Source: Planctomycetota bacterium
GTDB lineage: Bacteria; Planctomycetota; UBA1135; JACQFD01
Length of the DNA: 64,000 nt
NCBI GenBank assembly: GCA_016792805.1
Contig: JAEUHX010000046.1
Location: 1 to 64,000 of the forward strand
Direction of reading: 5' to 3'
This document shows, piece by piece, positions 24,938 to 34,436 of the stretch (the first letter of the stretch is position 1; each line of letters begins with the position of its first letter). The notes beneath the pieces are model-generated. The model was not told the origin of the DNA, did no database searches, and worked only from the letters and a program-made list of their open reading frames with translations. The translations under genes were made by a program, and so were the position numbers.

Positions 24938-25573
24938 GTGAAGCAACACATTGCTCCTTTCCGCACGATAGCGGCGGCCGCGCTGATGTTGGCGGCCGCC
25001 GTCCCGGCCGCAAACGCGCAAGGCCCTTCGCTCTGGCGCGACGACGGCAAGTATGCGAACTTCGTCACCAATAATACTGCACGACGAACAGGAGACACAC
25101 TCACGATCGTGATTGCGGAAGCCGCAGCGGTGACGAACTCCGAGCAGACCAAGACCGACCGCTCGGGTTCGCTGCAGGCGCAGCTCACGGCCTTCGACAT
25201 CGCCCCTGAAGCCTTCAACACGCTGCCGACGCTCGGCGGCAGCCACGCGCAGAAGTTCGACGGCAAGGCCGACCAGACAAAACAGAACCGTTTCGAAACC
25301 CGTGTGCAGGTCGTCGTCCAGGACGTGCTCCCGAACGGTACGCTGGTCATCGTGGGACGGCGGACGATCACCGTCGACGACGAGACGAAGACCATCGAGA
25401 TTCGTGGTGTCGTACGCCGCGAGGACATTACTGCACTAAATACCGTTAAAAGCGAGCAGGTCGCCAACGCGTCGATCTCTTATGTGGGCTCGGGCCCGCT
25501 GACCCGAACCACCACCAAAGGCGCTGTGGCCTCGGTCTTCGAGTTCATCTTCCACCTTCTCTGGCCCTTCTAA
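24938..25573 (+). CDS. flgH: Flagellar L-ring protein FlgH
   Basis: A 211-residue L-ring subunit in the outer membrane. GTG 24938 starts a cleavable-type signal peptide (residues 1-27, ending PAANAQG). GDTLTIVIAEAA, RFETRVQVVVQDVLPNGTLVIVG and EIRGVVRREDIT are the conserved FlgH core, near-complete at its C-terminus. Enterobacterial FlgH is a lipoprotein with a lipobox cysteine; no Cys is present here, so outer-membrane anchoring must differ. It lies 18 bp after flgA and 6 bp before flgI. Confidence 0.93.
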   Translation: MKQHIAPFRTIAAAALMLAAAVPAANAQGPSLWRDDGKYANFVTNNTARRTGDTLTIVIAEAAAVTNSEQTKTDRSGSLQAQLTAFDIAPEAFNTLPTLGGSHAQKFDGKADQTKQNRFETRVQVVVQDVLPNGTLVIVGRRTITVDDETKTIEIRGVVRREDITALNTVKSEQVANASISYVGSGPLTRTTTKGAVASVFEFIFHLLWPF

Positions 25574-25579
25574 TCGCCC

Positions 25580-26815
25580 GTGCTCGCGCTTCTCCTTCCT
25601 CTCCTGGCCCAGCTGCTCGGACCCGCGATCACGCCGCCTTCGCGGCCGCTCGCCTCGGCGCCGAGTTCGGCCACTCTCTCGACACCGCAGGTGCCCGCCT
25701 CCTCCTCGGGCGTGCCTCAAGCGCCCTCGGGAATTGTTGCGCGCGCGCAGGGAGGCGTACCTGTCCGGATCGGCGAACTGGTGACAATCCGCGGCATCCG
25801 CAGCAACCAGTTGGTGGGTCAGGGGCTCATCGTCGGCCTAAGCGGAACGGGCGATACCACCAATTTCACGAGGCAACAGATCTCGAACCTGGCCGCGAAG
25901 CTCGGGCTCGTCGTCTTGCCGCAGGATCTCGCCGCCAGCAACGTCGCCATTGTCACGATTACGGCGACGCTGCCGCCCTACCCCCAAGACGGCATGGCGA
26001 TCGATTGCATCATCTCGAGTTACGGCGACGCCAAGAGCCTCCAGGGGGGGCTGCTGCTTCGCGCGCCGCTCTACGGCGCCGCCGATGGGCCGGCCATCGC
26101 CGTCGCGCAGGGGCCGGTGATTCTCGGAGGATTCTCCACGGGCGGACAGTCGGCATCGGTCCAGAAGAACCACACGACGTCCGGTGTCATGATCTCGGGA
26201 GCGCTGATCGAGGATGCTGGGGCTGCGCTCGCACAGATGCGTCCTATTACAGAAGGCAGTTCCATTCATCTCGATCTGCGGCGCGATGAGTTTCAAGTGG
26301 CATCGCAGATCGGAAAGGCCATCGATGCTGCCTTCCCGAGCTCGGCCACGCCGCTCAACTCGCGCACGATTCGCGTGCGGCTGCCGCAGGGCTGCACCGA
26401 AGAGAGCGGCAAGTTCCCCGAGTTCCTCGCGAATCTCCTTGATATCACTGTGGTGCCGTTCGCGCGTGCCCGCGTCGTGCTGAATGAGAAGAACGCCACA
26501 GTCATCGTCGCAGGCAAGCCCACGCTCGGTCCCTGTTTGGTGGCCCGCGGCAATCTCACCATTTCTGTCGCGGAGTCTCCCACCGTGTCGCAGCCCAACG
26601 CGCTCTCGCAGGGCGGACAGACTACGACGGTTCCTCGGACCGAACTCAAGGTCACTGAGGAGTCGCGGCCGATTACACAGATTCCGGGTGCAACGACGCT
26701 GACAGAGCTGACCGAAGCGCTCGGGCTCCTCGGTGCCACTCCGCGCGAGCTCGTTTCCATCCTTGCACAGATCCACTCTGCAGGCGCTCTCTACGCTGAG
26801 GTGGAGGTCTATTGA
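25580..26815 (+). CDS. flgI: Flagellar P-ring protein FlgI
   Basis: A 411-residue periplasmic P-ring subunit. GTG 25580 begins a hydrophobic leader (MLALLLPLLAQLLG) and a Pro/Ser-rich linker, then the conserved core: VRIGELVTIRGIRSNQLVGQ, GLSGTGDTTNFT, and the C-terminal LGLLGATPRELVSILAQIHSAG. The linker of about 50 residues between leader and core is longer than usual. It sits directly after flgH, the two rings being co-expressed. Assembly requires FlgA. Confidence 0.95.
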   Translation: MLALLLPLLAQLLGPAITPPSRPLASAPSSATLSTPQVPASSSGVPQAPSGIVARAQGGVPVRIGELVTIRGIRSNQLVGQGLIVGLSGTGDTTNFTRQQISNLAAKLGLVVLPQDLAASNVAIVTITATLPPYPQDGMAIDCIISSYGDAKSLQGGLLLRAPLYGAADGPAIAVAQGPVILGGFSTGGQSASVQKNHTTSGVMISGALIEDAGAALAQMRPITEGSSIHLDLRRDEFQVASQIGKAIDAAFPSSATPLNSRTIRVRLPQGCTEESGKFPEFLANLLDITVVPFARARVVLNEKNATVIVAGKPTLGPCLVARGNLTISVAESPTVSQPNALSQGGQTTTVPRTELKVTEESRPITQIPGATTLTELTEALGLLGATPRELVSILAQIHSAGALYAEVEVY

Positions 26816-26817
26816 TC

Positions 26818-27219
26818 ATGCGCATCGACTCTCCCTTTGCCGAGCTTCCTGGCGGATTTGTGAGCGGTCCGCGGGAGTCCTCCAGTCCGACGTTCGCCGC
26901 GGAACTCGGCCTCGCGCGTCGCGCCGATGGCTCCGTCGATGCGCGGCAGGCTTCGCAGAAGTTTGAAGCGGTCTTCACCTCGATGCTCCTCTCGCAGATG
27001 CGCCAGGCGAGTGATCTTCATTTTTTTGGCGAGTCGCCCGGATCGCAAGTGTATGAAGGTCTCTTCGACCAGCTCCTTGGCGATGCCCTCGCCGCCAACG
27101 GCGGCCTCGGCGTCGCCGCGTCCCTCGAGCGCTCGATCGGAGAAGGCGAGCGCGCCCGCGAGCAGGCGAACGCCCTCGGACTCCTCCACCAATCCGCGAC
27201 GCCGGAAGTCCAGCCATGA
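26818..27219 (+). CDS. FlgJ-like rod-binding protein (no muramidase domain)
   Basis: A 133-residue protein corresponding only to the N-terminal rod-binding domain of FlgJ. ASQKFEAVFTSMLLSQMRQA (about residues 43-62) and YEGLFDQLLGDALAANGGLG match that domain, which caps the growing rod. The peptidoglycan hydrolase half of gammaproteobacterial FlgJ is missing, as in many other phyla, so another enzyme must open the wall. ATG 26818 is taken; a TTG at 26812 overlapping the flgI stop is possible. Its stop overlaps the ATG of the next gene. Confidence 0.85.
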   Translation: MRIDSPFAELPGGFVSGPRESSSPTFAAELGLARRADGSVDARQASQKFEAVFTSMLLSQMRQASDLHFFGESPGSQVYEGLFDQLLGDALAANGGLGVAASLERSIGEGERAREQANALGLLHQSATPEVQP

Positions 27220-27692
27220 GCTTTGATCTTCGGCCCCTCATCTCGATTCTGGATCGCGAGCTTGGGCTCCAGAGGTCCATTGCGTCGCACCTGGATCGCG
27301 CCCTCGATGCCGCGCTCACCCGCAAGCTCCCGCCGCTCACAGAAGCGCTCTCCGAAGTGACAGCTCTCGCGGCGCGCGCGCAGTCGCTCTCCCTCGAGCG
27401 CGACTCCTGGATTCGGGCGCGGCTGCGGACCGCAGCCGGGGTGAGCACGCCAGCGCTGGCCTCCATCGCGGAGATTCCGGGGGCGCCGCGGGCCGAGCTT
27501 CTCGCGCTGCGCACCTCCCTACGGGAGACGGTCGATGCCGTACACATGCGCTCGCACCGTCTCTCCACCGTGACGCGGGAGCTCGGCGATGCGTACGGCG
27601 TCGTCGTCACCGCAATTCTTCGTGCAAGCGCACCGCAGGCTGAGCCGGCGGCCGCCGCGGCGGGCGGATGCCTGCTGAATGTCGAAGCCTGA
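27216..27692 (+). CDS. FlgN-like flagellar export chaperone
   Basis: A 158-residue all-helical protein overlapping the FlgJ-like stop (ATGA). Long amphipathic helices (LISILDRELGLQRSIASHLD, TALAARAQSLSLERDSWIR, RTSLRETVDAVHMRSHRLSTV) and its place immediately before flgK are what is expected of FlgN, the chaperone for hook-associated proteins FlgK and FlgL. FlgN proteins are poorly conserved, so the identification rests on size, helical character and position. The C-terminal tail is Ala-rich with a lone Cys. Confidence 0.7.
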   Translation: MSFDLRPLISILDRELGLQRSIASHLDRALDAALTRKLPPLTEALSEVTALAARAQSLSLERDSWIRARLRTAAGVSTPALASIAEIPGAPRAELLALRTSLRETVDAVHMRSHRLSTVTRELGDAYGVVVTAILRASAPQAEPAAAAAGGCLLNVEA

Positions 27693-27728
27693 GCCCCGAA
27701 AGACCACTTCTCCCCCACTGCGAACGGC

Positions 27729-30056
27729 ATGTCCCTCTCGATCGGATTTGATACAGGGCTCAAGTCGCTGCTGACAGCTCAAGCAGCCCTGCAGACCATA
27801 GGCAACAATATTGCCAATGCCAATACTCCGGGATTCGCGCGCCAACAGGTGATCCTGGGCGAAGCGGCGCCCGTGACGATCGCCGGACTCTCGTTCGGGA
27901 CGGGAGTTCAAGTATCTGAGGTGCGACGGATGGTCGACGAGGCCGTCGAGGCCCGGCTGCAGTCCCATCGGGCGGTCCTCTCGCGATTGAGGGTCGAGCG
28001 CGCCGGAATGCGCCAGCTCGAGACGATGGTGAGCGGCGCCGGCGGCACGGGACTCTCCTCTCTCCTCGGGAAGGTATTCAGCTCCCTGTCGACGCTTGCA
28101 ACCCACCCCGAGGACAAGGTGGGGCGCACGGACGTCTTGGCGAATGCCAACACTTTGGCGGGCACGCTGCGCGAGCTGCAGTCGCAGCTGCGGGGCTTCC
28201 GCCGCGATGCGATGATCGACGTCGAGCTGCGCCTGGCCGAGGCCAACTCGATCTCCACACAAATCGCAGAACTGAACTCTCAAATTTCCACGCTCAAAGC
28301 GAAGGGTGTCCAAGCCCACGGGCTCGCCGACCGCCGTCAGGCCCTTCTGAATGATCTCGCACAGATACTTGACGTCACCACAATCGCCGACGCCAACGGT
28401 TCGCTCCGCGTGCTGGCCGCCGGTCGAACGATCGTTAGCGGGAAGAGCCACTTCGATCTCGAGCTCAAGCAGGACAGCAAGGGCGCGCCCGAGATTCGAG
28501 TGAAAGGGAGTTCCGGAGCGCTGGCCGCGGGGCAGGGGGCCGTTGCCGGCCTGCTCAAGCTCGGAGAGAGCACGACCCCGGTCATACAAAAGCAGCTCGA
28601 CTCCTTTGCGAAATCGATGGCGCTCGCCTTCAACAGAATTCACTCCACCGGCATGCCGCAGGACGGGGGCTTCCAGTCGCTTCAGGCATTCAATACTCCC
28701 GAGCAGGGCGCCGCGGCGGCGGCTCTCCCCTTCTCGGCCGCGGGCTTCCCATTCGATGTGGTGCAGGGGAAGCTTTTCGTGAATGTTCAGAACTCGGCAA
28801 CCGGCGAACTCTCCAAATTTGCCGTCGACGTGAGCCCCAGCGACTCGCTGCAACAATTCGCGAACAAGATCGAAGCTCTCCCGCATCTCTCGGCTTCCAT
28901 CGACAGCGCGGGTCACCTGCGCATCACGGCAGCGAGCGGATACCGATTCGATTTCAGCCCGCGCATCGATCCGAATCCCGGCGCGACAGGCGGCTTCGGA
29001 TCCACCTACGCCGGCGTGAGCTCCACGGGTTCAGAGCCCTACGCGGTCACGGACGGCTCGAGCCTGAGCGTCGCGGTCGACGGCGGCTCCCCGCAAATGA
29101 TTACGTTCAGCAGCGGACAGTTTGCAGATATCTCAAAAGCGACCGCTGAGGAGATCGCTGCTGCAATCAACTCACAGGTTACGGGAGCAACGGCCCGAGT
29201 CGATCACGGTCGCGTCGTGATTGCCAGCAATACCGAGGGCATTCTCTCTTCGATTCAGATCGCCGACGGAAGCGGCGCGCCGAATGCCGTGCTCGGCTTC
29301 TCGACGACACTTGATACAGGAACCAAAGTCGGAGCCTCGCCGACGCTCTCCGGCTCATACACCGGTGCAGCGAACGATCAGTGGACTTTTAAGGCCGACA
29401 GTGACGGCACCATCGGTGTCACAGAGGGACTTACCGTTGGGGTCTACGACGCAGCCGGCAACCGTATCGCAACACTGGAGGTTGGCGAAGGCTACTCCGC
29501 CGGCACGAAGCTGCTGATCAAAGATGGGATCTCGGTCTCGTTCGATGCCGGTGAGATCTCCGCGACGGCGGGTGATGCATTCGACGCCGATGTGCTCGCG
29601 CAGTCCGACACCTCCGACGTGCTCTCTGCTCTCGGAATGAATGCATTTTTTGTAGGTTCGAGCGCGACCGACATCGAGGTACGCCCCGACCTCCTCGCCG
29701 ACCCCACTCTCCTGGCCGGCTCCCTCTCCGGTGCCGCGGGCGACGGCGCAAACCTCACTCGTCTGCTCGCGCTGCAGGATCTCGAGATGAGTGAGATCGG
29801 TGGCTCGACGCTGAGCGAGTCCCTCACCGAGATGGTTTCAAACCTCGGCTTCGATGGGCGGCGCGCGGGTGACCTGGAGAAAGCTCAAGAATCGCTCGTC
29901 GCCGATCTCTCACGCCAGCGGGAGGAGGTCTCCGGCGTCTCCATGGAGGAGGAGATGGCGAACCTTGTCCGTTTCCAGCAGGCGTTTGACGCCGCAGGCC
30001 GATACATCCGCGTCGTGCAGGACGCCACCGCTTCTCTCCTCGATCTGATTCGATAG
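27729..30056 (+). CDS. flgK: Flagellar hook-associated protein 1 (FlgK)
   Basis: A 775-residue hook-filament junction protein. The N-terminus (FDTGLKSLLTAQAALQTIGN then NIANANTPGFARQQV) and the C-terminus (SGVSMEEEMANLVRFQQAFD) are conserved paired helices of FlgK. It is about 200 residues longer than the E. coli protein because of an expanded, surface-exposed middle (about residues 330-640), rich in Ser, Thr, Ala and Gly, typical of variable flagellar insertions. It is secreted through the flagellar export apparatus, lies 37 bp after the FlgN-like gene and 2 bp before flgL. Confidence 0.94.
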   Translation: MSLSIGFDTGLKSLLTAQAALQTIGNNIANANTPGFARQQVILGEAAPVTIAGLSFGTGVQVSEVRRMVDEAVEARLQSHRAVLSRLRVERAGMRQLETMVSGAGGTGLSSLLGKVFSSLSTLATHPEDKVGRTDVLANANTLAGTLRELQSQLRGFRRDAMIDVELRLAEANSISTQIAELNSQISTLKAKGVQAHGLADRRQALLNDLAQILDVTTIADANGSLRVLAAGRTIVSGKSHFDLELKQDSKGAPEIRVKGSSGALAAGQGAVAGLLKLGESTTPVIQKQLDSFAKSMALAFNRIHSTGMPQDGGFQSLQAFNTPEQGAAAAALPFSAAGFPFDVVQGKLFVNVQNSATGELSKFAVDVSPSDSLQQFANKIEALPHLSASIDSAGHLRITAASGYRFDFSPRIDPNPGATGGFGSTYAGVSSTGSEPYAVTDGSSLSVAVDGGSPQMITFSSGQFADISKATAEEIAAAINSQVTGATARVDHGRVVIASNTEGILSSIQIADGSGAPNAVLGFSTTLDTGTKVGASPTLSGSYTGAANDQWTFKADSDGTIGVTEGLTVGVYDAAGNRIATLEVGEGYSAGTKLLIKDGISVSFDAGEISATAGDAFDADVLAQSDTSDVLSALGMNAFFVGSSATDIEVRPDLLADPTLLAGSLSGAAGDGANLTRLLALQDLEMSEIGGSTLSESLTEMVSNLGFDGRRAGDLEKAQESLVADLSRQREEVSGVSMEEEMANLVRFQQAFDAAGRYIRVVQDATASLLDLIR

Positions 30057-30058
30057 CT

Positions 30059-31504
30059 ATGCGCGTTACGCAACAAATCCTCTTCGATCAGGCCCTCACG
30101 GGAGTTCGCCGCCACAGCGAGGCTGTTCTATTGCAGCAGCAGCAGATCGCGTCAGGCCGGCGGTGGCTGCATCCGTCGGAGGATCCGACAGCAGCGGCAC
30201 AGTCTCTGACGGCCCGCGCTCGCCGCAACGCGCTCGAAGGCTACACCAATGCCGTGATGGCGGTGCGCGACCGCGTGCTCGCCGGAGCCGACGCGCTGCA
30301 GCAATTGAGCGGCCTGCTGGCGGAGGTAAAAGAAGCGGCCGTCGCAAGCCAGAATACTACGCTCACCGATGCCGACCGTGCGGTGATTGCAGAGCAGCTG
30401 GACGGCATCCTCACTCAAGTCGTCGAGATTGCCAATCATCGCGACGGCTTCGGATATTTGTTCGGCGGCACGAGCACGGAGACGCCCTACGCCTTTGTTC
30501 AGGGCAAGATCACCTATCAAGGCGACGATGCGCTCCAGAAGGTGCCGATCGGCGACGCGCTGCAGCTCGCCACCACCGTCTCCGGGCCGCAAGTCTTCTC
30601 GCGCGCTGCGCGCAAGGCCTCGGAGTTCTTTGGCGGGATCACGGGGGCCAAACCCGGGACCGGCACCGACTCCGCACTCAACCGAAGCAAGCTGTCGGTC
30701 CTTCACGAATCGACGACCTACGGCGATGGCACCCTGCTGGGCGGCGGCGATTCCGCCTCGGGACTTCGCCCCGCGGCAAGCTCACCGAACGGCGACACCG
30801 TAATCGGGCCGCCCGGAGCGCACAGTATACAGATCGACGAGCCCTCCAAGACGATCTCCCTGAACGGCGGCCCGGCGGTCCCATTCATCGGCAGTGAGAC
30901 CGACCTCTCGGTCGCCGACGGCAAGGGAGGAATCGTGAGAGTGAATGTCTCTTCTCTCACCTCCGGATTTGTGGGAACGGTCTCGATCGAGGCGACGGGC
31001 TCGCTCTCGACCGACGGGGGCGCGACGCGCACGACGATCGGCTACTCCACGAACCAGATCGTGGTCCACGGGGAAACGAAGAAGATCACCAATATCAACT
31101 CCACGGGGATTCGTTACGCCGGGACCGAAGTGGTCGACCATGTGGGCACGACCAACCTGTTCGAGGCGATTGCGGGGCTTCGGGACGACCTCCGCGGCTA
31201 TGGGGAGATTCCCGTCGCCGAGCGCCAGACGACGCTGCGATCGCGGCAGCGTGAAGTGGAGCGCAACCTCGAGAACGTGCTGGTGGCGATCTCCGATCTC
31301 GGCGCGCGCGCAAAAGTGGCCGAGAGCGCCCACGAGCGGCTGACGACGGTGCGTGATCAGATCTCCGGGGTGATTTCGAACCTCGAGGACACCGACCTCG
31401 CTGAAGTGGTGGTCAATTACAATCAATCGCAGCTCGCGCTCCAGCTGGCGCAGGCGGCCGGCTCGCGGCTGATGCAAACCAACTTTCTTGCATTCTTACA
31501 GTGA
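30059..31504 (+). CDS. flgL: Flagellar hook-associated protein 3 (FlgL)
   Basis: A 481-residue junction protein. The N-terminal flagellin-like helix (RVTQQILFDQALTGVRRHSE, IASGRRWLHPSEDPTAA) and the C-terminal helix (LAEVVVNYNQSQLALQLAQA) are characteristic; GFGYLFGGTSTETPYAF marks the FlgL subgroup. It exceeds the usual 320 residues by a middle beta-rich insertion (about 170-340, with SIEATGSLSTDGGATRTT). Starting ATG 30059 follows flgK by 2 bp. Its stop overlaps the start of the acetyltransferase gene, showing that the latter belongs to the operon. No flagellin (FliC) gene is in the window. Confidence 0.93.
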   Translation: MRVTQQILFDQALTGVRRHSEAVLLQQQQIASGRRWLHPSEDPTAAAQSLTARARRNALEGYTNAVMAVRDRVLAGADALQQLSGLLAEVKEAAVASQNTTLTDADRAVIAEQLDGILTQVVEIANHRDGFGYLFGGTSTETPYAFVQGKITYQGDDALQKVPIGDALQLATTVSGPQVFSRAARKASEFFGGITGAKPGTGTDSALNRSKLSVLHESTTYGDGTLLGGGDSASGLRPAASSPNGDTVIGPPGAHSIQIDEPSKTISLNGGPAVPFIGSETDLSVADGKGGIVRVNVSSLTSGFVGTVSIEATGSLSTDGGATRTTIGYSTNQIVVHGETKKITNINSTGIRYAGTEVVDHVGTTNLFEAIAGLRDDLRGYGEIPVAERQTTLRSRQREVERNLENVLVAISDLGARAKVAESAHERLTTVRDQISGVISNLEDTDLAEVVVNYNQSQLALQLAQAAGSRLMQTNFLAFLQ

Positions 31505-32517
31505 ACATCGGAGCCGTCCCCGGCGCGGCTCCTGCCATTCTACGGCGGAGCGCGGCCGCTCCTGCGAATGCGCGCGAGCGCGCGCAGGCGACGGCCTTAG
31601 TGCAAGCCGTGCTGCGGGCGGAGGAGGGGTCGGTCGTTGCGGAGCAGCCGGCGATTTGGTCGGCGGGCGCCACCGGCGACTTGCGCGTGCGCCGCGACGG
31701 CGGACAGATCGCAGCGGCAGCCGCCATTGTGGCGCGCGATGCGGTGACTCCGCGCGGACGGATTCGTCTGGGTCTCATCGGCTGCGTTGCCACATCTCCC
31801 GATGCGCGCGGCCGCGGGCACGGACGCGCGCTCCTCGAAATTTGTGAGGACGACCTGCGCGCGGCGGGCTGCGCGGCGGCGCTTCTGTGGGCCGACGTGC
31901 CGGAGTTCTACAGCCGCTGCGGATATGAGGCATGCGGGGCGGAAGTGGTCCTCACGATTCCGAAAGTGGATCTTCCCGATCTGCGCGCCTGCGCGCTCTA
32001 CCGCCCCTCTTACCTCGGGGCGCTGGAGTGTCTGCGCCTTGCGAAGCCGGCCCACAGCGAGCGGCCGCGGTCGGAGTCAGCGTGCCACTTCGGATCGCCG
32101 GGAGCAGTTGTCGCCGTGCACCGATCGCCTTCGGGCACCATCAACGGCTATGCGGCCCTCGGCCGCGGCTCCGATTTCATCGGCACCATCCATGAGTGGG
32201 CAGGGACGCCGGAAGTGGTCTTGACGCTTGTCGCGTTCCTACAGAAACAGCTCGAGCTCTCGGAGACCTTCCTCGTCACGAGCGTCTACGACGAGCCGCT
32301 CGGCACATTCCTACAGAATGCCGGCGTCAAGCCGGTCCTCGGTCCGCTCGGCATGGCGAAGGCGCTTGACCCGGCTGCGCTCGCCGCCATCGCCACCCCC
32401 GCCGTCGGCAGCGACGACAGCACGCTTCTGCGTTCCGTCCTTGGCGAGCCCGTCGCTCCGCTCTGCACGGGCACCGTTCCGCTGTATCCGCACTTAAGCG
32501 GTTTCGATTCGATCTAG
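31501..32517 (+). CDS. GNAT-family N-acetyltransferase, coupled to flgL
   Basis: A 338-residue protein translated from GTG 31501 overlapping the flgL stop (GTGA). The acetyl-CoA site is visible as SPDARGRGHGRALLEICEDD (about residues 99-118), with the following LLWADVPEFYSRCGYEACG as the typical C-terminal GNAT strand-helix. The second half (180-338) resembles another, degenerate GNAT-like fold (AALGRGSDFIGTIHEWAG, EWAGTPEVVLTLVAFLQKQ). It would transfer an acetyl or acyl group from CoA to an unknown amine. Being coupled to flgL suggests modification of a flagellar protein or glycan sugar. No terminator separates it from flgL. Confidence 0.8.
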   Translation: MNIGAVPGAAPAILRRSAAAPANARERAQATALVQAVLRAEEGSVVAEQPAIWSAGATGDLRVRRDGGQIAAAAAIVARDAVTPRGRIRLGLIGCVATSPDARGRGHGRALLEICEDDLRAAGCAAALLWADVPEFYSRCGYEACGAEVVLTIPKVDLPDLRACALYRPSYLGALECLRLAKPAHSERPRSESACHFGSPGAVVAVHRSPSGTINGYAALGRGSDFIGTIHEWAGTPEVVLTLVAFLQKQLELSETFLVTSVYDEPLGTFLQNAGVKPVLGPLGMAKALDPAALAAIATPAVGSDDSTLLRSVLGEPVAPLCTGTVPLYPHLSGFDSI

Positions 32518-32556
32518 CAGGTCGTTCGAAACTCATTCCGGCGCTTCTCGTCCCCT

Positions 32557-32676
32557 TTTCGCGATCTCATCGTCGAGCCGCGACCGACGGAACTCCTTGG
32601 CGACCTCTGCGGCGGTCCTCCTCGATCTCGCAAAAATCCTCGTGCTCTCTTTGCGGAGCACTTTTGCCACAGGCTG
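32557..32676. repeat. Intergenic repeat, copy B
   Basis: From ctgcggcggtcctcc (32607) through acttttgccacaggctg (32660-32676) this matches copy A (2260-2330) with only a few differences. The left part (32557-32597, cgcgatctcatcgtcgag) resembles 46323-46360. It lies in the gap between the GNAT gene and the convergent AhpD-like gene. The whole 236-bp gap has no gene. Confidence 0.7.
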
Positions 32677-32753
32677 AGGGAGGATGAATGAAATCCTACA
32701 GTTGGGCGCGGCGATTTCCTCAGACGCGAAGTCATCGCCCGCCCATGCCCCGC

Positions 32754-33281
32754 CTACTTCGTGACTTCCATCCTCAGCGCATTATTGAACCGATTAAAGT
32801 AATGAAATAATCCGACCACAGCCACCAGCTCCACCAGCCCCGCGTCGCCGAAGTGCCGGCGCACCAGCTCCGACGTGCGGTCGCTCAAGCCGTGGCCATC
32901 CGCATAGGTCTCATCCGCCAGCGTCAGCGCCGCGCGGTCGCCTTCGTCGAACTCCGAGAAATCGCCGCGCTGGATCGCCTCCATCTGCGCCTGCGACACC
33001 CCGAGCTTCGCGGCAAGCTTTGTGTGGGATCCCAGGCAATAGTCACATCGGTTCCGGTAGCTCACCCGGAGCGCCACCATCTCCTTCAGCCGCGGCGTCA
33101 CCGCTCCCGGGGCCATCACCGCCCGGAAATGTGCAAACGCCGTCTCCAGCAGCGGCGGCACATGGGCCAGCGTGCGGAACATGTTCGGGATGTTTCCGCG
33201 CTCACGGAGAAACGCATCAAAGATCGCCCGCGCGCGGTCGGTCACATCCTCGGGGCCAAGGGTCTTGAGTCGAGGTTCCAT
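32754..33281 (-). CDS. AhpD-like peroxidase-related protein (carboxymuconolactone decarboxylase fold)
   Basis: A 175-residue all-helical protein. RVSYRNRCDYCLGSH holds the redox pair Cys79 and Cys82 and His86, as in AhpD-type alkylhydroperoxidases and peroxidase-related proteins. PNMFRTLAHVPPLLE at the N-terminus and LVELVAVVGLFHYFNRFNN at the C-terminus are also family marks. It probably reduces peroxides or disulfides in the cytoplasm. ATG 33281 was chosen; the long upstream extension to 33656 is Arg-rich shadow sequence. It is divergent from the next gene, with a 154-bp shared promoter region. Confidence 0.88.
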   Translation of the reverse strand: MEPRLKTLGPEDVTDRARAIFDAFLRERGNIPNMFRTLAHVPPLLETAFAHFRAVMAPGAVTPRLKEMVALRVSYRNRCDYCLGSHTKLAAKLGVSQAQMEAIQRGDFSEFDEGDRAALTLADETYADGHGLSDRTSELVRRHFGDAGLVELVAVVGLFHYFNRFNNALRMEVTK

Positions 33282-33435
33282 CCCAGCACTCCACGGCGCG
33301 CTGCCGCCGCGCGCAACCGCCGCGACCAACATCTCCCCCTGCGTCTCGGCCGCACCGCCTCGCGCTTCAGTCGGAAATCGTTTCCGGCCGAAACGGAAGC
33401 CGTCCCCGTCCCTCCCCGGCGAGGACCCATCCCTT

Positions 33436-34413
33436 ATGCGCCTTCTCCTCACCGGCGGGTTGAGCCGCGCCGGAATCGCCCTCGCTCTCTCCTGGAGCCG
33501 CCGCGGCCATGTGGTCACCGTGGCCGAGCGCACCGAGCGCCTCGACGCAGGCGCCCTTCGCGCCCTCTGGCGTCGCCGCCCGCTCCTCGAGCTCGGCAGC
33601 GCGCCTGCGGAGACGCTGCGCAAGGCGGCCGCCCACGCCGACGCCCTCGTGCTCATCGGTGACTCTCAAGAATCGGCCTGGGATGTCGACCTCACACTTG
33701 CCGCACTTGACGCTGCCGGCATGGGCCTCCATCCGATGCCGATCATTCGGCTCGCGGACCTTCCCGCGCGCGCCGGCGCCGAGGACGAGTGCATTCATGT
33801 GAGGCACGGCCTCGCTTCCTTCCGCGACCTCCCCCACGGCATTCCCGAGGAGCGCACGCTCCAGTCGCTCGATGAAGCCGACCGCGCCTTCCGCATTGCC
33901 GCCACCATTCGCGACGCACCCGCCGTTTTGTTGCGAAGCGCGGAGATCCTCGACCCGTCGCTTCTCGAAGGCGGCATCCACGGCGTGGCGCAGCGATGGA
34001 TCTATGAACTCGCCGACGACCCCGAAGCCTCGAGCGCCCTGCACGGCGACACGACCTTCGACCTCGTGAGCGCCGAGCTCGTCTGCGAAGCGATCGAGCA
34101 CGCCGCCCACCGCGCTGCGCGCCTGCGCGGGCGCTGTTACCACATTGGCGGCGGTTCGCGCGCCCGCGCAAGTGCACAAAACCTCGCGGAGACGCTCGCC
34201 GGTGCACTCGTCGGCGATCGTCCGCCCGCACCGAGATTCCTCGGCTCCGTCCCCGCGGCGCACGTCCTCGACGACGCGCGCTCGCGCGCGGAACTCGAGA
34301 TCCATTCGACCCTCGACGCGCCCTCCCTCGTCGAGCGCGTTTTCCGATCCCTGCGCCGAGCCAAGGCGATGCCGAGTTCGCGCGCTTCGATGCCTTTCCC
34401 TGCGACCGCCTGA
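33436..34413 (+). CDS. Rossmann-fold (SDR/NmrA-like) protein
   Basis: A 325-residue protein starting MRLLLTGGLSRAGIALALSW, a dinucleotide-binding first strand with a degenerate glycine motif (TGG-L-S-R-AG). VTVAERTERLD is a plausible second strand, and the C-terminal THFDLVSAELVCEAIEHA-like region (residues about 210-228) is reminiscent of extended short-chain dehydrogenases such as sugar epimerases. The catalytic Tyr-x3-Lys is not visible, so it may be non-enzymatic. It lies 23 bp before the first giant glycosyltransferase gene and is probably in the same operon. Confidence 0.6.
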   Translation: MRLLLTGGLSRAGIALALSWSRRGHVVTVAERTERLDAGALRALWRRRPLLELGSAPAETLRKAAAHADALVLIGDSQESAWDVDLTLAALDAAGMGLHPMPIIRLADLPARAGAEDECIHVRHGLASFRDLPHGIPEERTLQSLDEADRAFRIAATIRDAPAVLLRSAEILDPSLLEGGIHGVAQRWIYELADDPEASSALHGDTTFDLVSAELVCEAIEHAAHRAARLRGRCYHIGGGSRARASAQNLAETLAGALVGDRPPAPRFLGSVPAAHVLDDARSRAELEIHSTLDAPSLVERVFRSLRRAKAMPSSRASMPFPATA

Positions 34414-34436
34414 TCCCGATCCACCCGGACCGTACT

